Assembly: GCA_017395685.1 (NCBI GenBank)
Contig: JAFQOD010000004.1
Coordinates: 124,001-188,000 of the forward strand
From: Clostridia bacterium
GTDB lineage: Bacteria; Bacillota; Clostridia; Christensenellales; Aristaeellaceae
Length of the DNA stretch: 64,000 nucleotides
Reading direction: 5' to 3'
The position numbers and the translations under genes are program-made. The notes under the pieces were generated by a model that saw only the letters and a list, made by a program, of their open reading frames with translations, did no database searches and was not told the DNA's origin. Shown here in pieces: positions 7,501 through 15,953 of the stretch; the first letter of the stretch is position 1, and the number at the start of each line of letters is the position of its first letter.

Positions 7501-9516
7501 TCAATTCTGAATCCTGCGGAAGCGTTTATCCAGTTCGGTATGGGAAAGCTGCACCATCAAGGGACGTCCATGGGGGCAGGTTGGGGTCACCTTCTGCTCC
7601 ATTACATCCCGGATAAGGGCGATGACGCTTTCCTCCGGCAGCCTTTCCCCGCCCTTGACAGCATGCTTGCAGGCCATCTGGATGACCCGGCTGGTGCGAT
7701 CGGCAATGGGGGCGCGGGCATCATGCATCAGGGCATCCAGCGCCTCCATCAGGCATTTTTCTGCCTGGGGCTGGCCAAGCACGATGGGCACGCCCCGCAT
7801 CTGCACCGTATCATCCCCCATGGGGGAAAGATCAAAACCGGCTTTCCGCAGTGCTTCTTCATTTTCCTCATATACGGCATACTCGGCCTTGGAAAGGGAT
7901 ACGATCAGCGGCACCAGCATGGCCTGGCTTGCAGGGGCAGACGCCGTTTCTTTCATGAATTTTTCGTAAAGCAACCGCTCATGCACAGCATGCTGATCGC
8001 AGAGGATGAGAATATCATCATATTCCATCAGGATGTAGGTATTGAAGGCAACGCCGATAATCTTCAGAGGCTTATGGGCAAAATGCATTTCTACCAGGGC
8101 ATCCTGGGTCTGCTGGATTTCGTTTTCCTTGGGCAGGAAAGAAATGGGGGTGGAAGCAGGCTGCTCAAGGGAAACAGGGGCCTTGGGCGCAGGGGACACA
8201 GCTGCCCTAAACGGTAAATCCTTTGGAAACTGCACCTGCAGGACAGGTTTGGGGGGCAGCATGGCGGCGCTGGTTTCCCGTAAAGCAGAAGAAACTGGCT
8301 TTGCCGGTGCAACAGAAACGGAGGCTTCTGCCGGGGTGAATTTCGGCAGAGGAGCAGATTCTACCCCGAAGGCAGAAAGCTTCTTTTCCCTGTTTGTCTG
8401 GGATACAGGAGTAACCGCCTGGATTTTGATGGGAGGCGCCACCGGCTCTGTCACCTGCACTCTGGCAGGGGCGGCTTCTGGTTTGGTTTCCAGGTAGAGG
8501 GGCGGCAGGACGGGGGAAAGATTGGTTTTTTCTAGCGCTTCGAATACGATGGTTTCCACCGCTTGGCGAACGGCCCTTTCATCCTGGAAACGCACTTCCC
8601 ATTTGTTGGGATGCACGTTTACGTCAGTAGCCTCAAAGGGCATATCCAGATGCAGGATGCACATGGGGAAACGGCCGATGGTCACCCGCTGGCGGCAGGC
8701 CGTTTCCACAGCGGCGGATAAAATGCCGCTTTTCATGGCACGGCCGTTGAGGAAGAAATGCTCATGGGATCGATTGCCCCGGCCTGCATCGCCCACGCCC
8801 ACATAGCCGGAGAGCAGAATGCCGTTCATATTGCCTTCCACCTTGGTGAGCAATTTCAATGTGGGCATGCCGTATACGCTCATTACGGCGCTTTCAATCT
8901 TCCCATCACCGGCGCTGAAATAGACCAGCTTTCCATCCGCCATAAAGCGGAAGGATATAGCGGGATGGGAAAGGATCAGCCGGGCCATCAGTTCACTGAC
9001 GTGGGCAGTTTCGGTGGCGGGCTTTTTCAGAAATTTTCTGCGGACGGGGGCATTGAAAAATAAATCCTTTACGGTAAAGGTGGTGCCCTCCGGACAGGCG
9101 GCATCCCGGATTTCCAGGATTTCGCCCCCTTCATTGCGCACGGAAAGGCCGCTTTCCTGGCCCTTCGCCCGGGTAAGGCAGGTGACCCTGGAAACGGCTG
9201 CGATAGAGGCCAGGGCCTCACCCCGGAAGCCCAGGGATTTTACTCCGTACAGATCCTCCGCTGTGCGGATTTTGCTGGTGGCATGGCGGGCAAAAGCCAG
9301 TTTGATATCCTCTGGGCGGATGCCGCTGCCGTTATCGGATACCCGGAAGGAATTCAGCCCCCCCTCCTTGATATCCACGGTGATGGCAGTGGCACCGGCG
9401 TCCATACTGTTTTCCACCAGTTCCTTGATGGCAGCGGCAGGCCGCTCCACCACTTCACCGGCAGCAATCTGGCCGATGACATCCGGGGGCAATTGACGAA
9501 TGCGGGATGGTTCCAT
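7501..9516 (-). CDS. mutL: DNA mismatch repair protein MutL
   Basis: MutL couples mismatch detection by MutS to strand incision. The N-terminal GHKL ATPase is intact: ELVENSMDAGA, SDNGSGI, RHATSKI and GFRGEALASI (residues 30-110). Residues about 340-480 form a Pro/Ala/Val-rich linker. The C-terminal dimerization domain contains DQHAVHERLLYEKF near residue 505, matching the DQHA-x2-E-x4-E metal motif of endonuclease-type MutL, and also ACKHAVKGGE and CPHGRP. It is therefore predicted to nick DNA itself, as expected in a genus without MutH. The 671-residue length is normal. It lies ten bases after mutS. Confidence 0.96.
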   Translation of the reverse strand: MEPSRIRQLPPDVIGQIAAGEVVERPAAAIKELVENSMDAGATAITVDIKEGGLNSFRVSDNGSGIRPEDIKLAFARHATSKIRTAEDLYGVKSLGFRGEALASIAAVSRVTCLTRAKGQESGLSVRNEGGEILEIRDAACPEGTTFTVKDLFFNAPVRRKFLKKPATETAHVSELMARLILSHPAISFRFMADGKLVYFSAGDGKIESAVMSVYGMPTLKLLTKVEGNMNGILLSGYVGVGDAGRGNRSHEHFFLNGRAMKSGILSAAVETACRQRVTIGRFPMCILHLDMPFEATDVNVHPNKWEVRFQDERAVRQAVETIVFEALEKTNLSPVLPPLYLETKPEAAPARVQVTEPVAPPIKIQAVTPVSQTNREKKLSAFGVESAPLPKFTPAEASVSVAPAKPVSSALRETSAAMLPPKPVLQVQFPKDLPFRAAVSPAPKAPVSLEQPASTPISFLPKENEIQQTQDALVEMHFAHKPLKIIGVAFNTYILMEYDDILILCDQHAVHERLLYEKFMKETASAPASQAMLVPLIVSLSKAEYAVYEENEEALRKAGFDLSPMGDDTVQMRGVPIVLGQPQAEKCLMEALDALMHDARAPIADRTSRVIQMACKHAVKGGERLPEESVIALIRDVMEQKVTPTCPHGRPLMVQLSHTELDKRFRRIQN

Positions 9517-9526
9517 TTCGGCCTCC

Positions 9527-12124
9527 TTACAGCTTCATGGCTTTTTCCTTGAGCAGGAACAGTTTGTTCAGCGCATCCATGGGAGTCATGGCCAGCACAT
9601 CCAGGGCACGCATTTCCTCGATGAACTCAGTTTTGCCAAAATCCATCAGATCCACCTGCTCATTCTTCTTCCTGTGACCTGCGCCCAGGATATTCTGGCC
9701 GATGGAATTGTTGGAAAGGTTATTGACTTCAAGCCTTGCGGAAATTTCCTGGGCCCGGGCTACCACCTGGCGGGGAACACCGGCCAGCCTGGCTACATAG
9801 ACGCCAAAGCTCTTATCTGCCCCGCCGGGGACAATTTTACGCAGGAAAATGACATCCTCGCCGTGTTCTTTCACAGATACACAGTAATTGACCACGCCCT
9901 CCAGATGCCCTTCAAGTTCGGATAATTCATGGTAATGGGTGGCAAAGAGGGTCTTTGCCCCGGATTTTTTCTGATCGCACAGATATTCCACCGCAGCCCA
10001 GGCAATAGCCAGACCGTCAAAGGTGGAGGTGCCCCTGCCGATTTCATCCAGGATGACCAAGGATCGATCGGTGGCATTACGAAGAATATAGGCCATTTCG
10101 CTCATTTCCACCATGAAGGTGGATTGGCCGGTGGCCAGATCATCGGAGGCGCCGACACGGGTATATACCCCATCCACCAGGGAAATCTTCGCTGCCCGGG
10201 CGGGCACAAAGGAACCCATGTGCGCCATCAGGGTGATCAGGGCCACCTGCCGCATATAAGTGGATTTACCTGCCATATTGGGGCCGGTAATGATCTGCAT
10301 TCTTCGGTCGGTGAGATTCAGATGGGTATCATTAGGCACAAACGCCATATCGGGAAGGCTGGATTCTACCACCGGATGGCGGCCGTCGGTGATATCAATT
10401 TCACCATCTTCACTGATTTCGGGGCGCACATAATTATTCATCCGGGCGACCCTGGCCAGAGAGAGCAGGGCATCCAGCGTTTTATAGGCATTGGCAGTGG
10501 ATTGCAGCCCGGCCATATTCAGGCCGATCTGATTGCGGATATCTTCAAACAGGGCCATTTCCAGTTTTGCCGCCTGCTCCTGTGCCCCTACCAGCTTGCT
10601 TTCGATGGCACGCAATTCATCGGTGGTGAAGCGTTCGCTGTTGGTCAGCGTCTGCCGGCGCTGATAACGCAGGGGAACCAGATTATAATTGGATTTGGTG
10701 ACTTCGATGTAGTAGCCGAATACACGGTTATACTGCACCCGCAGATTTTTGATGCCGGTGGCCTCCCGCTCCCGGTTTTCCAGATCCAGCAGCCATTGCT
10801 TGCCCTGGGTGGAGGCCAAGCGCAGCTCATCCAGCTCGGCATGATAACCCTGGCGGATGAAGCCCCCGTCAGATAAAAGCAGGGGGGCGTCCGGGGAGAT
10901 GGCCCGGAGCAGAAGATCGGTAAGCTCCGGCAGGGGATCCAGCATATCCCGCAGGAAAGAAAGATCCTCCCCCTGGATGGTGGCAAGCAGGGATAAAATT
11001 TCCGGTGCCTGCTGCAGGGAGCGCAGAAGGGACAGGCAATCCCTGGCGTTCAGGGTGTGATAGGATACCTTGGAAAGCAGCCGTTCCATATCATAAACAT
11101 TCTGCAGCTTGCCCCGCAATTCTTCCGAAAGCACATGCTGATGGAAAAGGGCCTCCACAGCAGAAAGGCGCATTTCAATCTTTTCTTTGGAAAGCAGGGG
11201 CTTTTCCACCCAGGATCGGAGCAGACGGCCGCCCATGGCGGTGCAGGTTTCATCCAGAATGGAAAGCAGCGATCCCTTCATGGATCGGCCACGGATGGTT
11301 TCCGTCAATTCCAGATTGCGGCGGGTGGCAGCATCCAGGGGCATGATATCCCCCTTTTCCTGTACCCGGATGGCAGTGATATGCTTCAGGGAATTCTTCT
11401 GCGTCTCATTGAGATAGCGCATCAGCGCCCCGGCAGCGGCAGTGGCCACGGAAAGGGTGGCATCCAGCCCCAGGGCGATCAGGGAATTGACCTGGAAATG
11501 GGAAAGCAGCGTTTCCCGGGCATTCTGGCTTTGGAATGCAGCACCGGTAAAGGAACGGCAGGCAATCTGGGCGCAGGGGGCAGTAAAATCTGCGTCATTG
11601 GTGATGATTTCCCCGGGATTCAGGGCGCCAAGAGCAGAGCGCAGGGACCCCTGATCGGCGGAAAGCTGCTGTACAAAAAATTCGCCTGTGGATACGTCGC
11701 AGGCAGCCAGGCCGGCGCGCTTTCCGTTAATGCAGACGGAGCAAAGGAAATTATTGCGCTTTTCCCCGATGAAGGCAGAATCGGTCACTGTACCGGCGGT
11801 GATGATGCGCACAATGTCCCTTTCCACCAGCCCTTTGGACAGGGCAGGATCGGTCATCTGTTCCCCGATGGCCACCCGATATCCCTTTTCCACCAGGCGG
11901 GATACATAGGTATCGATGGCATGGTGGGGCACGCCGCACATGGGCGCCCGCTCAGAAAGGCCGCATTCCTTGCCGGTAAGGGTCAGCTCCAGCTCCCGGC
12001 TGGTGGTAATGGCGTCCTCGAAGAACATTTCATAAAAATCGCCCACGCGGAAAAAGAGCAGGGTATCAGGATTCTGCTCTTTCAGGCGCATATACTGCTG
12101 CATCATAGGGGAAAGGGTAGCCAT
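9527..12124 (-). CDS. mutS: DNA mismatch repair protein MutS
   Basis: MutS recognises base mismatches and small loops. The 865-residue protein carries the mismatch-reading motif GDFYEMF (F30, E32), the connector and clamp domains, and a C-terminal ABC-type ATPase with Walker A GPNMAGKSTYMRQ (about 613-625), signature region STFMVEMSEMA, Walker B LVILDEIGRGTSTFDG and the switch histidine in FATHYHEL. It is MutS1-type, and no second mutS is present. A clear AAAGGAG site precedes the ATG. It follows the ylbF-like gene by 88 bases and precedes mutL by 10, in the same operon. Confidence 0.97.
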   Translation of the reverse strand: MATLSPMMQQYMRLKEQNPDTLLFFRVGDFYEMFFEDAITTSRELELTLTGKECGLSERAPMCGVPHHAIDTYVSRLVEKGYRVAIGEQMTDPALSKGLVERDIVRIITAGTVTDSAFIGEKRNNFLCSVCINGKRAGLAACDVSTGEFFVQQLSADQGSLRSALGALNPGEIITNDADFTAPCAQIACRSFTGAAFQSQNARETLLSHFQVNSLIALGLDATLSVATAAAGALMRYLNETQKNSLKHITAIRVQEKGDIMPLDAATRRNLELTETIRGRSMKGSLLSILDETCTAMGGRLLRSWVEKPLLSKEKIEMRLSAVEALFHQHVLSEELRGKLQNVYDMERLLSKVSYHTLNARDCLSLLRSLQQAPEILSLLATIQGEDLSFLRDMLDPLPELTDLLLRAISPDAPLLLSDGGFIRQGYHAELDELRLASTQGKQWLLDLENREREATGIKNLRVQYNRVFGYYIEVTKSNYNLVPLRYQRRQTLTNSERFTTDELRAIESKLVGAQEQAAKLEMALFEDIRNQIGLNMAGLQSTANAYKTLDALLSLARVARMNNYVRPEISEDGEIDITDGRHPVVESSLPDMAFVPNDTHLNLTDRRMQIITGPNMAGKSTYMRQVALITLMAHMGSFVPARAAKISLVDGVYTRVGASDDLATGQSTFMVEMSEMAYILRNATDRSLVILDEIGRGTSTFDGLAIAWAAVEYLCDQKKSGAKTLFATHYHELSELEGHLEGVVNYCVSVKEHGEDVIFLRKIVPGGADKSFGVYVARLAGVPRQVVARAQEISARLEVNNLSNNSIGQNILGAGHRKKNEQVDLMDFGKTEFIEEMRALDVLAMTPMDALNKLFLLKEKAMKL

Positions 12125-12212
12125 GGAAAAAATGCTCCTTTACAGGGTACAGCAGGGAAATGACATCCCTGCTGCGTCGGTCGCTTTTGTTGATTGATCA
12201 GTACAGAATGAA

Positions 12213-12611
12213 TCAGTGGCAGTGGGAGCAGCCGCCGCCGCAGCTGTGGCAATCGCCATCGCAGCTGCTCTGGGGAGAGAGCACCTTGGAAAGCTCGGCG
12301 TTTACAGCGGCCATCATGGCGGAGAAATTCTGCTGGGCCTGCTGCATGGCCTGGGCCAGGGGCAGATGCTGGATTTCTTCCTGCACGGCTTCCATTTCCC
12401 GGGTCAGGGCGCCCATTTCATCAAAATCAGGGTTTTCCTGCATGGAAATGGCCTCGATCTTATGATGCAGTTCATGATAACGGGAGAAAGCATCCACCAT
12501 GGCCTCATCCTGGGTGGCGGCGTCTTCAGCGGCGCGCATGGAGATGAATTCGGGGGATCTGGCGATTACCTGGGCCAGTTCCTGGGCCTTTTCGATAACG
12601 GATTGATTCAT
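12213..12611 (-). CDS. YlbF/YmcA-family regulator with Cys-rich tail
   Basis: The 132-residue protein is mostly helical (VIEKAQELAQVIARSPEF, then a long amphipathic helix pair) as in the PF06133 family. In Bacillus, YlbF and YmcA work with YaaT in a complex that modulates RNase Y activity and carries Fe-S clusters. The last 20 residues have five cysteines and several histidines (CDGDCHSCGGG followed by CSHCH), a good candidate metal or cluster site. The position between miaB and mutS matches the ymcB-ymcA-mutS neighbourhood of Bacillus. AAGGAGG lies eight bases before the ATG. Which paralog it is cannot be decided here. Confidence 0.85.
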   Translation of the reverse strand: MNQSVIEKAQELAQVIARSPEFISMRAAEDAATQDEAMVDAFSRYHELHHKIEAISMQENPDFDEMGALTREMEAVQEEIQHLPLAQAMQQAQQNFSAMMAAVNAELSKVLSPQSSCDGDCHSCGGGCSHCH

Positions 12612-12727
12612 AATTGTTTCCTCCTTGCATTTTGAAAAATGAAATCAATGAATTTGTTTTGGCAGGATCGGGGCGATCCTCCCTTATCTGTATACCCGGA
12701 ATTATTCCGCTCATGCGATGCAGCGGA

Positions 12728-14137
12728 TTATTCCTGGATGATCCGGCCCTTCAGGGTGGTTTTGCTGGCGGCAGTGATTTCGACGGGCAGGATCTTGCCG
12801 ATGGAGGCGGGATCGCCCTCGAAATTCACGCTGATCATCCGGGAACATTTGCCGGTCAGCTGATGGGGATTGCGCTTGGACTGGCCGGTAACCAATACCG
12901 TTTCCTTGGTACCAACCAGGGAAGCAAAATTTTTCTGGGTCATTTCATCCTGCAGGGCGATGAGCCGCTCGATGCGGTCAGTGGCCACGGCAGGATCGAT
13001 CCGGCCGGGCATTTCAGCTGCCTTGGTGCCTACCCGGGGGGAGTAGATGAAGGTAAAGGCACTGTCATATTCTACAGTGCGCACCAGATCCATGGTATCC
13101 TGGAATTCTTCCTCCGTTTCGCCGGGGAAAGAAACGATCAGATCGCTGGTCAATCCGATACCGGGTACGGCGGCACGGATTTTCCGCACCTTTTCCAGAT
13201 ACTGCTCCCGGGTATAGCGCCGGTTCATGGCGGTGAGGATGCGGTTGTTGCCCGACTGCACCGGCAGATGTAAATGACGGCACAGGGCAGGATTTTTCGC
13301 CATCTCTTCGATCAATTCATCGGAAAGATCCTTGGGATGGCTGGTCATGAAGCGGATGCGGGGGATGCCGGTCTTGCCCAGCATGTGAAGCAGCCGGGGG
13401 AAGGATACGCCGTCTTCCGCATCATTGCCATAGGAATTGACGTTCTGGCCCAGCAGCATGATTTCCTGCACACCCTTTTTCTGCAGCATTTCCACTTCCC
13501 GGAGGATATCCTCGGGCCTGCGGGAACGTTCCCGGCCCCGAACATAGGGCACAATGCAGTAGGAACAGAAATTATTGCAGCCGTACATGATGGTCACATA
13601 GCTTTGGAAGGGGGATTCACGCCTGATGGGCAGCCCTTCAATCAGGGTGGATTGCTCCTGGGGAACGGCCACCACCCGGCGCTTCTGCTCCGCAGCACGA
13701 AGCATCAATTCCGGCAGACGATGGATATTGCCAGTGCCAAAGGCCACATCCACAAAGGGATATTGTTTCAGCAGCTTTTCTGCCATGCCCGGCTCCTGCA
13801 CCATGCAGCCGCATACGCCGATCATAAGGGAAGGGCGGATTTTTTTGATTTCCTTCAGCCAGGTGACATTGCCCAGGGCTTTCCGCTCCGCATTATCCCG
13901 GATGCAGCAGGTATTATGCAGCACAAAATCCGCCTCTTCCTTGGCGGGCGCTGCGATCATGCCCATTTCTTCCAGCATGCCGGCCAGCTTTTCCGAATCA
14001 TGGGCATTCATCTGGCAGCCGTAGGTTACGATGAAATAGGTTTTCGGCCGATCCTCCAAGGCAGCAAATTCCTTGGCATACTGCTGCTGGAGGGCAATTT
14101 CTTCCGGGGAAATCCGGATGGTTTCTTCCTTGATCAT
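12728..14137 (-). CDS. miaB: tRNA-2-methylthio-N6-dimethylallyladenosine synthase
   Basis: MiaB is a radical SAM methylthiotransferase that converts i6A37 of tRNA to ms2i6A37, the step after MiaA. The N-terminal domain shows FIVTYGCQMNAHDSEK and its further auxiliary-cluster cysteines (NTCCIRDNA, GVCGCMVQE). The radical SAM CxxxCxxC is YGCNNFCSYC at about residues 182-191. A TRAM domain closes the protein (ETVLVTGQSKRNPHQLTGK). The 469-residue length is normal. The ATG overlaps the rng stop codon (ATGA). Confidence 0.96.
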   Translation of the reverse strand: MIKEETIRISPEEIALQQQYAKEFAALEDRPKTYFIVTYGCQMNAHDSEKLAGMLEEMGMIAAPAKEEADFVLHNTCCIRDNAERKALGNVTWLKEIKKIRPSLMIGVCGCMVQEPGMAEKLLKQYPFVDVAFGTGNIHRLPELMLRAAEQKRRVVAVPQEQSTLIEGLPIRRESPFQSYVTIMYGCNNFCSYCIVPYVRGRERSRRPEDILREVEMLQKKGVQEIMLLGQNVNSYGNDAEDGVSFPRLLHMLGKTGIPRIRFMTSHPKDLSDELIEEMAKNPALCRHLHLPVQSGNNRILTAMNRRYTREQYLEKVRKIRAAVPGIGLTSDLIVSFPGETEEEFQDTMDLVRTVEYDSAFTFIYSPRVGTKAAEMPGRIDPAVATDRIERLIALQDEMTQKNFASLVGTKETVLVTGQSKRNPHQLTGKCSRMISVNFEGDPASIGKILPVEITAASKTTLKGRIIQE

Positions 14138-15279
14138 ATATTTTCCTCGATGAGGCCCGTGCCGTGGCAGCGCGGGCAGATTGGCAGGGGAGAAGGGGTT
14201 TCATCGGTCTTTTTCCGGGTGATTTCCATCAGGCCCAGGTTTGTAAAGCCGTGCAGGGTGGTTTTGATAGGATCGGCCCGGAAGGCATCTTCCAGGACGG
14301 CAAGTACATGGGCGCGGCTTTCTTCCAATTGCATATCCACAAAATCAATCAGGATCATGCCGCCGATGCCCCGTAGCCTGAGGATGCGTGCAATCTCCTT
14401 GGCCGCTTCGGCATTCAGCTTCAGGAAGGCATTTTCGGTTCCGGATTTATTGCCGGTGAATTTTCCGCTGTTTACATCAATCACCGTCATGGCTTCCGTG
14501 CGGTCGATCATCAGGAAACCGCCGCAATCCAGCCAGATTTTCCGCTGCAGGGATTTATGCAGCTTTGATTCCACATTGTGCAGGGAAAAGGGATATTCGC
14601 AATATTGGGCCTGCAGGGGCAGATGAGCATAATGATCCGGGGCATTGGTGAAAAATTCATCGATTCCCCCTTGCTCATCCCGAAAAAGGCGGATCAGGGT
14701 ATCCTCCCTGCCCTGGATAAGGCAAGGGGCAGCGCCGGTGCGGATGGAGGATTGGATTTCCAGCCACTTTTCCAGCAGGGATTGCAGTTCCGCAAATATG
14801 CTTTCATCATCCGCTTCTGCGGCTTCATTGCGCATGACAATGCCCATATTTTCCGGGGCCATATGATGGGCCAGGGCATAGAGCCGGTTTTTGATTTCGT
14901 TATCCTCAATTCGTTTGGATACAGAAAAGCGCTGCTGACAGGGGGTGAGGATCAGATATCGCCCGGCAATGGAAAGATCCTGGGTCAGATAGGCAGCCTT
15001 TTCCCCGATGGGGGGCTTTTTCACCTGCACCAGCACCCGATCCCCGGATTTGGGACGGGCGGGGCATTCAGAAAAGGGGAGAAATCCCATCAGATCCCTG
15101 CCGATGCGGACGAAGGCCGCTTCCACCCCCCGGATAATCCGATCCACAATGCCAAGGTATACCTGTTCGGCCTCTACGCCGCCCTGGTTTTCCCGGGAAA
15201 AGAAGAGAAGATGCTTGTCCTCCATCAGGGCAATGGAACGCTTTCCTTCTTTTTCTTCCAGCAGAATACGCTTGCTCAT
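14134..15279 (-). CDS. rng: Ribonuclease G/E-family endoribonuclease
   Basis: This endonuclease of the RNase E/G family cuts AU-rich single-stranded RNA in rRNA and mRNA processing. The ATG at 15279 overlaps the DUF2344 stop and gives 381 residues, shorter than Proteobacterial RNase G but typical of clostridial members. An S1 RNA-binding region lies near the N-terminus (VYLGIVDRIIRGVEAAFVRIG). The two catalytic metal aspartates appear in VIDVNSGKFTG and ILIDFVDM, and the Zn-link CPRCHGTG is at the very end. RNase J/Y genes were not seen in the window. It is translationally coupled on both sides. Confidence 0.92.
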   Translation of the reverse strand: MSKRILLEEKEGKRSIALMEDKHLLFFSRENQGGVEAEQVYLGIVDRIIRGVEAAFVRIGRDLMGFLPFSECPARPKSGDRVLVQVKKPPIGEKAAYLTQDLSIAGRYLILTPCQQRFSVSKRIEDNEIKNRLYALAHHMAPENMGIVMRNEAAEADDESIFAELQSLLEKWLEIQSSIRTGAAPCLIQGREDTLIRLFRDEQGGIDEFFTNAPDHYAHLPLQAQYCEYPFSLHNVESKLHKSLQRKIWLDCGGFLMIDRTEAMTVIDVNSGKFTGNKSGTENAFLKLNAEAAKEIARILRLRGIGGMILIDFVDMQLEESRAHVLAVLEDAFRADPIKTTLHGFTNLGLMEITRKKTDETPSPLPICPRCHGTGLIEENI

Positions 15280-15938
15280 AGGGTTTCCAGGGGCACAAAT
15301 GCCCCGTTCTTTTCGCCCATCATCTGCAGCCTGGTTACCAGCGACCGGGGGCGATCCACCCCGGCGAAGGCGAATAGGGAAGACAGCAGCAGATCGGGCT
15401 TGCAGGTGGCCTTTTCGCACAGAGCCAGCAGCATCTGCAGCCTATTGCCCTGCACGTTCAGCCCGTAGATCATAGGCCTGATATCGCAGGGCTTCATGCC
15501 CGATTTGGTTTTGCGGATGGCAGGGATTTCCGTCTGCGCCAGGAAAGATTCCACAATATTCTGAAAATTTTCCGGAATTTCATCAAATTCCGCCTCGTAT
15601 AGGGCGGCAGCCAGCTGGGCCATGGGGGCAGGATGCCGGTCATCCACCGCATGGGCAGAAAGGCAAGGAAGATCCGGGGGCAGGGCAGCGGAAATCTTTT
15701 TGAGAAATTCTTCCGGCTGTACATCCTTTTCCAGGGGCACTTCCATGATTTCCCGCCTGCCGGGCATACCTACGGACAGAGGGGCGGCCAGATTCAGCAG
15801 GATATGGGGATTGAAGCCCTGGGAATAGCGCAGGGGCAATCCGCTTCTGCGCAGCGCACGCTGCATGGCCCGCATCAGATCCAGATGGCCGATATGGCGC
15901 AGCCTAGGGGCCTTTTCAAATACCACGATCATTTTCAT
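15276..15938 (-). CDS. DUF2344 / TIGR03936 radical SAM-associated protein
   Basis: This 220-residue protein belongs to the family that is separate from, or fused to, the TIGR03960 radical SAM protein in different bacteria. It begins MKMIVVFEKAPRLRHIGHLDLMRAMQRALRR and has the conserved SQGFNPHILLNLAAPLSVGMPG. The family is strongly linked to its radical SAM partner (here 15 bases upstream) and to rng, which overlaps it downstream. The joint function is not established; a role in RNA or ribosome modification is an inference from neighbours. No cysteine cluster of its own is present. Confidence 0.88.
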   Translation of the reverse strand: MKMIVVFEKAPRLRHIGHLDLMRAMQRALRRSGLPLRYSQGFNPHILLNLAAPLSVGMPGRREIMEVPLEKDVQPEEFLKKISAALPPDLPCLSAHAVDDRHPAPMAQLAAALYEAEFDEIPENFQNIVESFLAQTEIPAIRKTKSGMKPCDIRPMIYGLNVQGNRLQMLLALCEKATCKPDLLLSSLFAFAGVDRPRSLVTRLQMMGEKNGAFVPLETL

Positions 15939-15953
15939 GATTTTCGGCCCTCC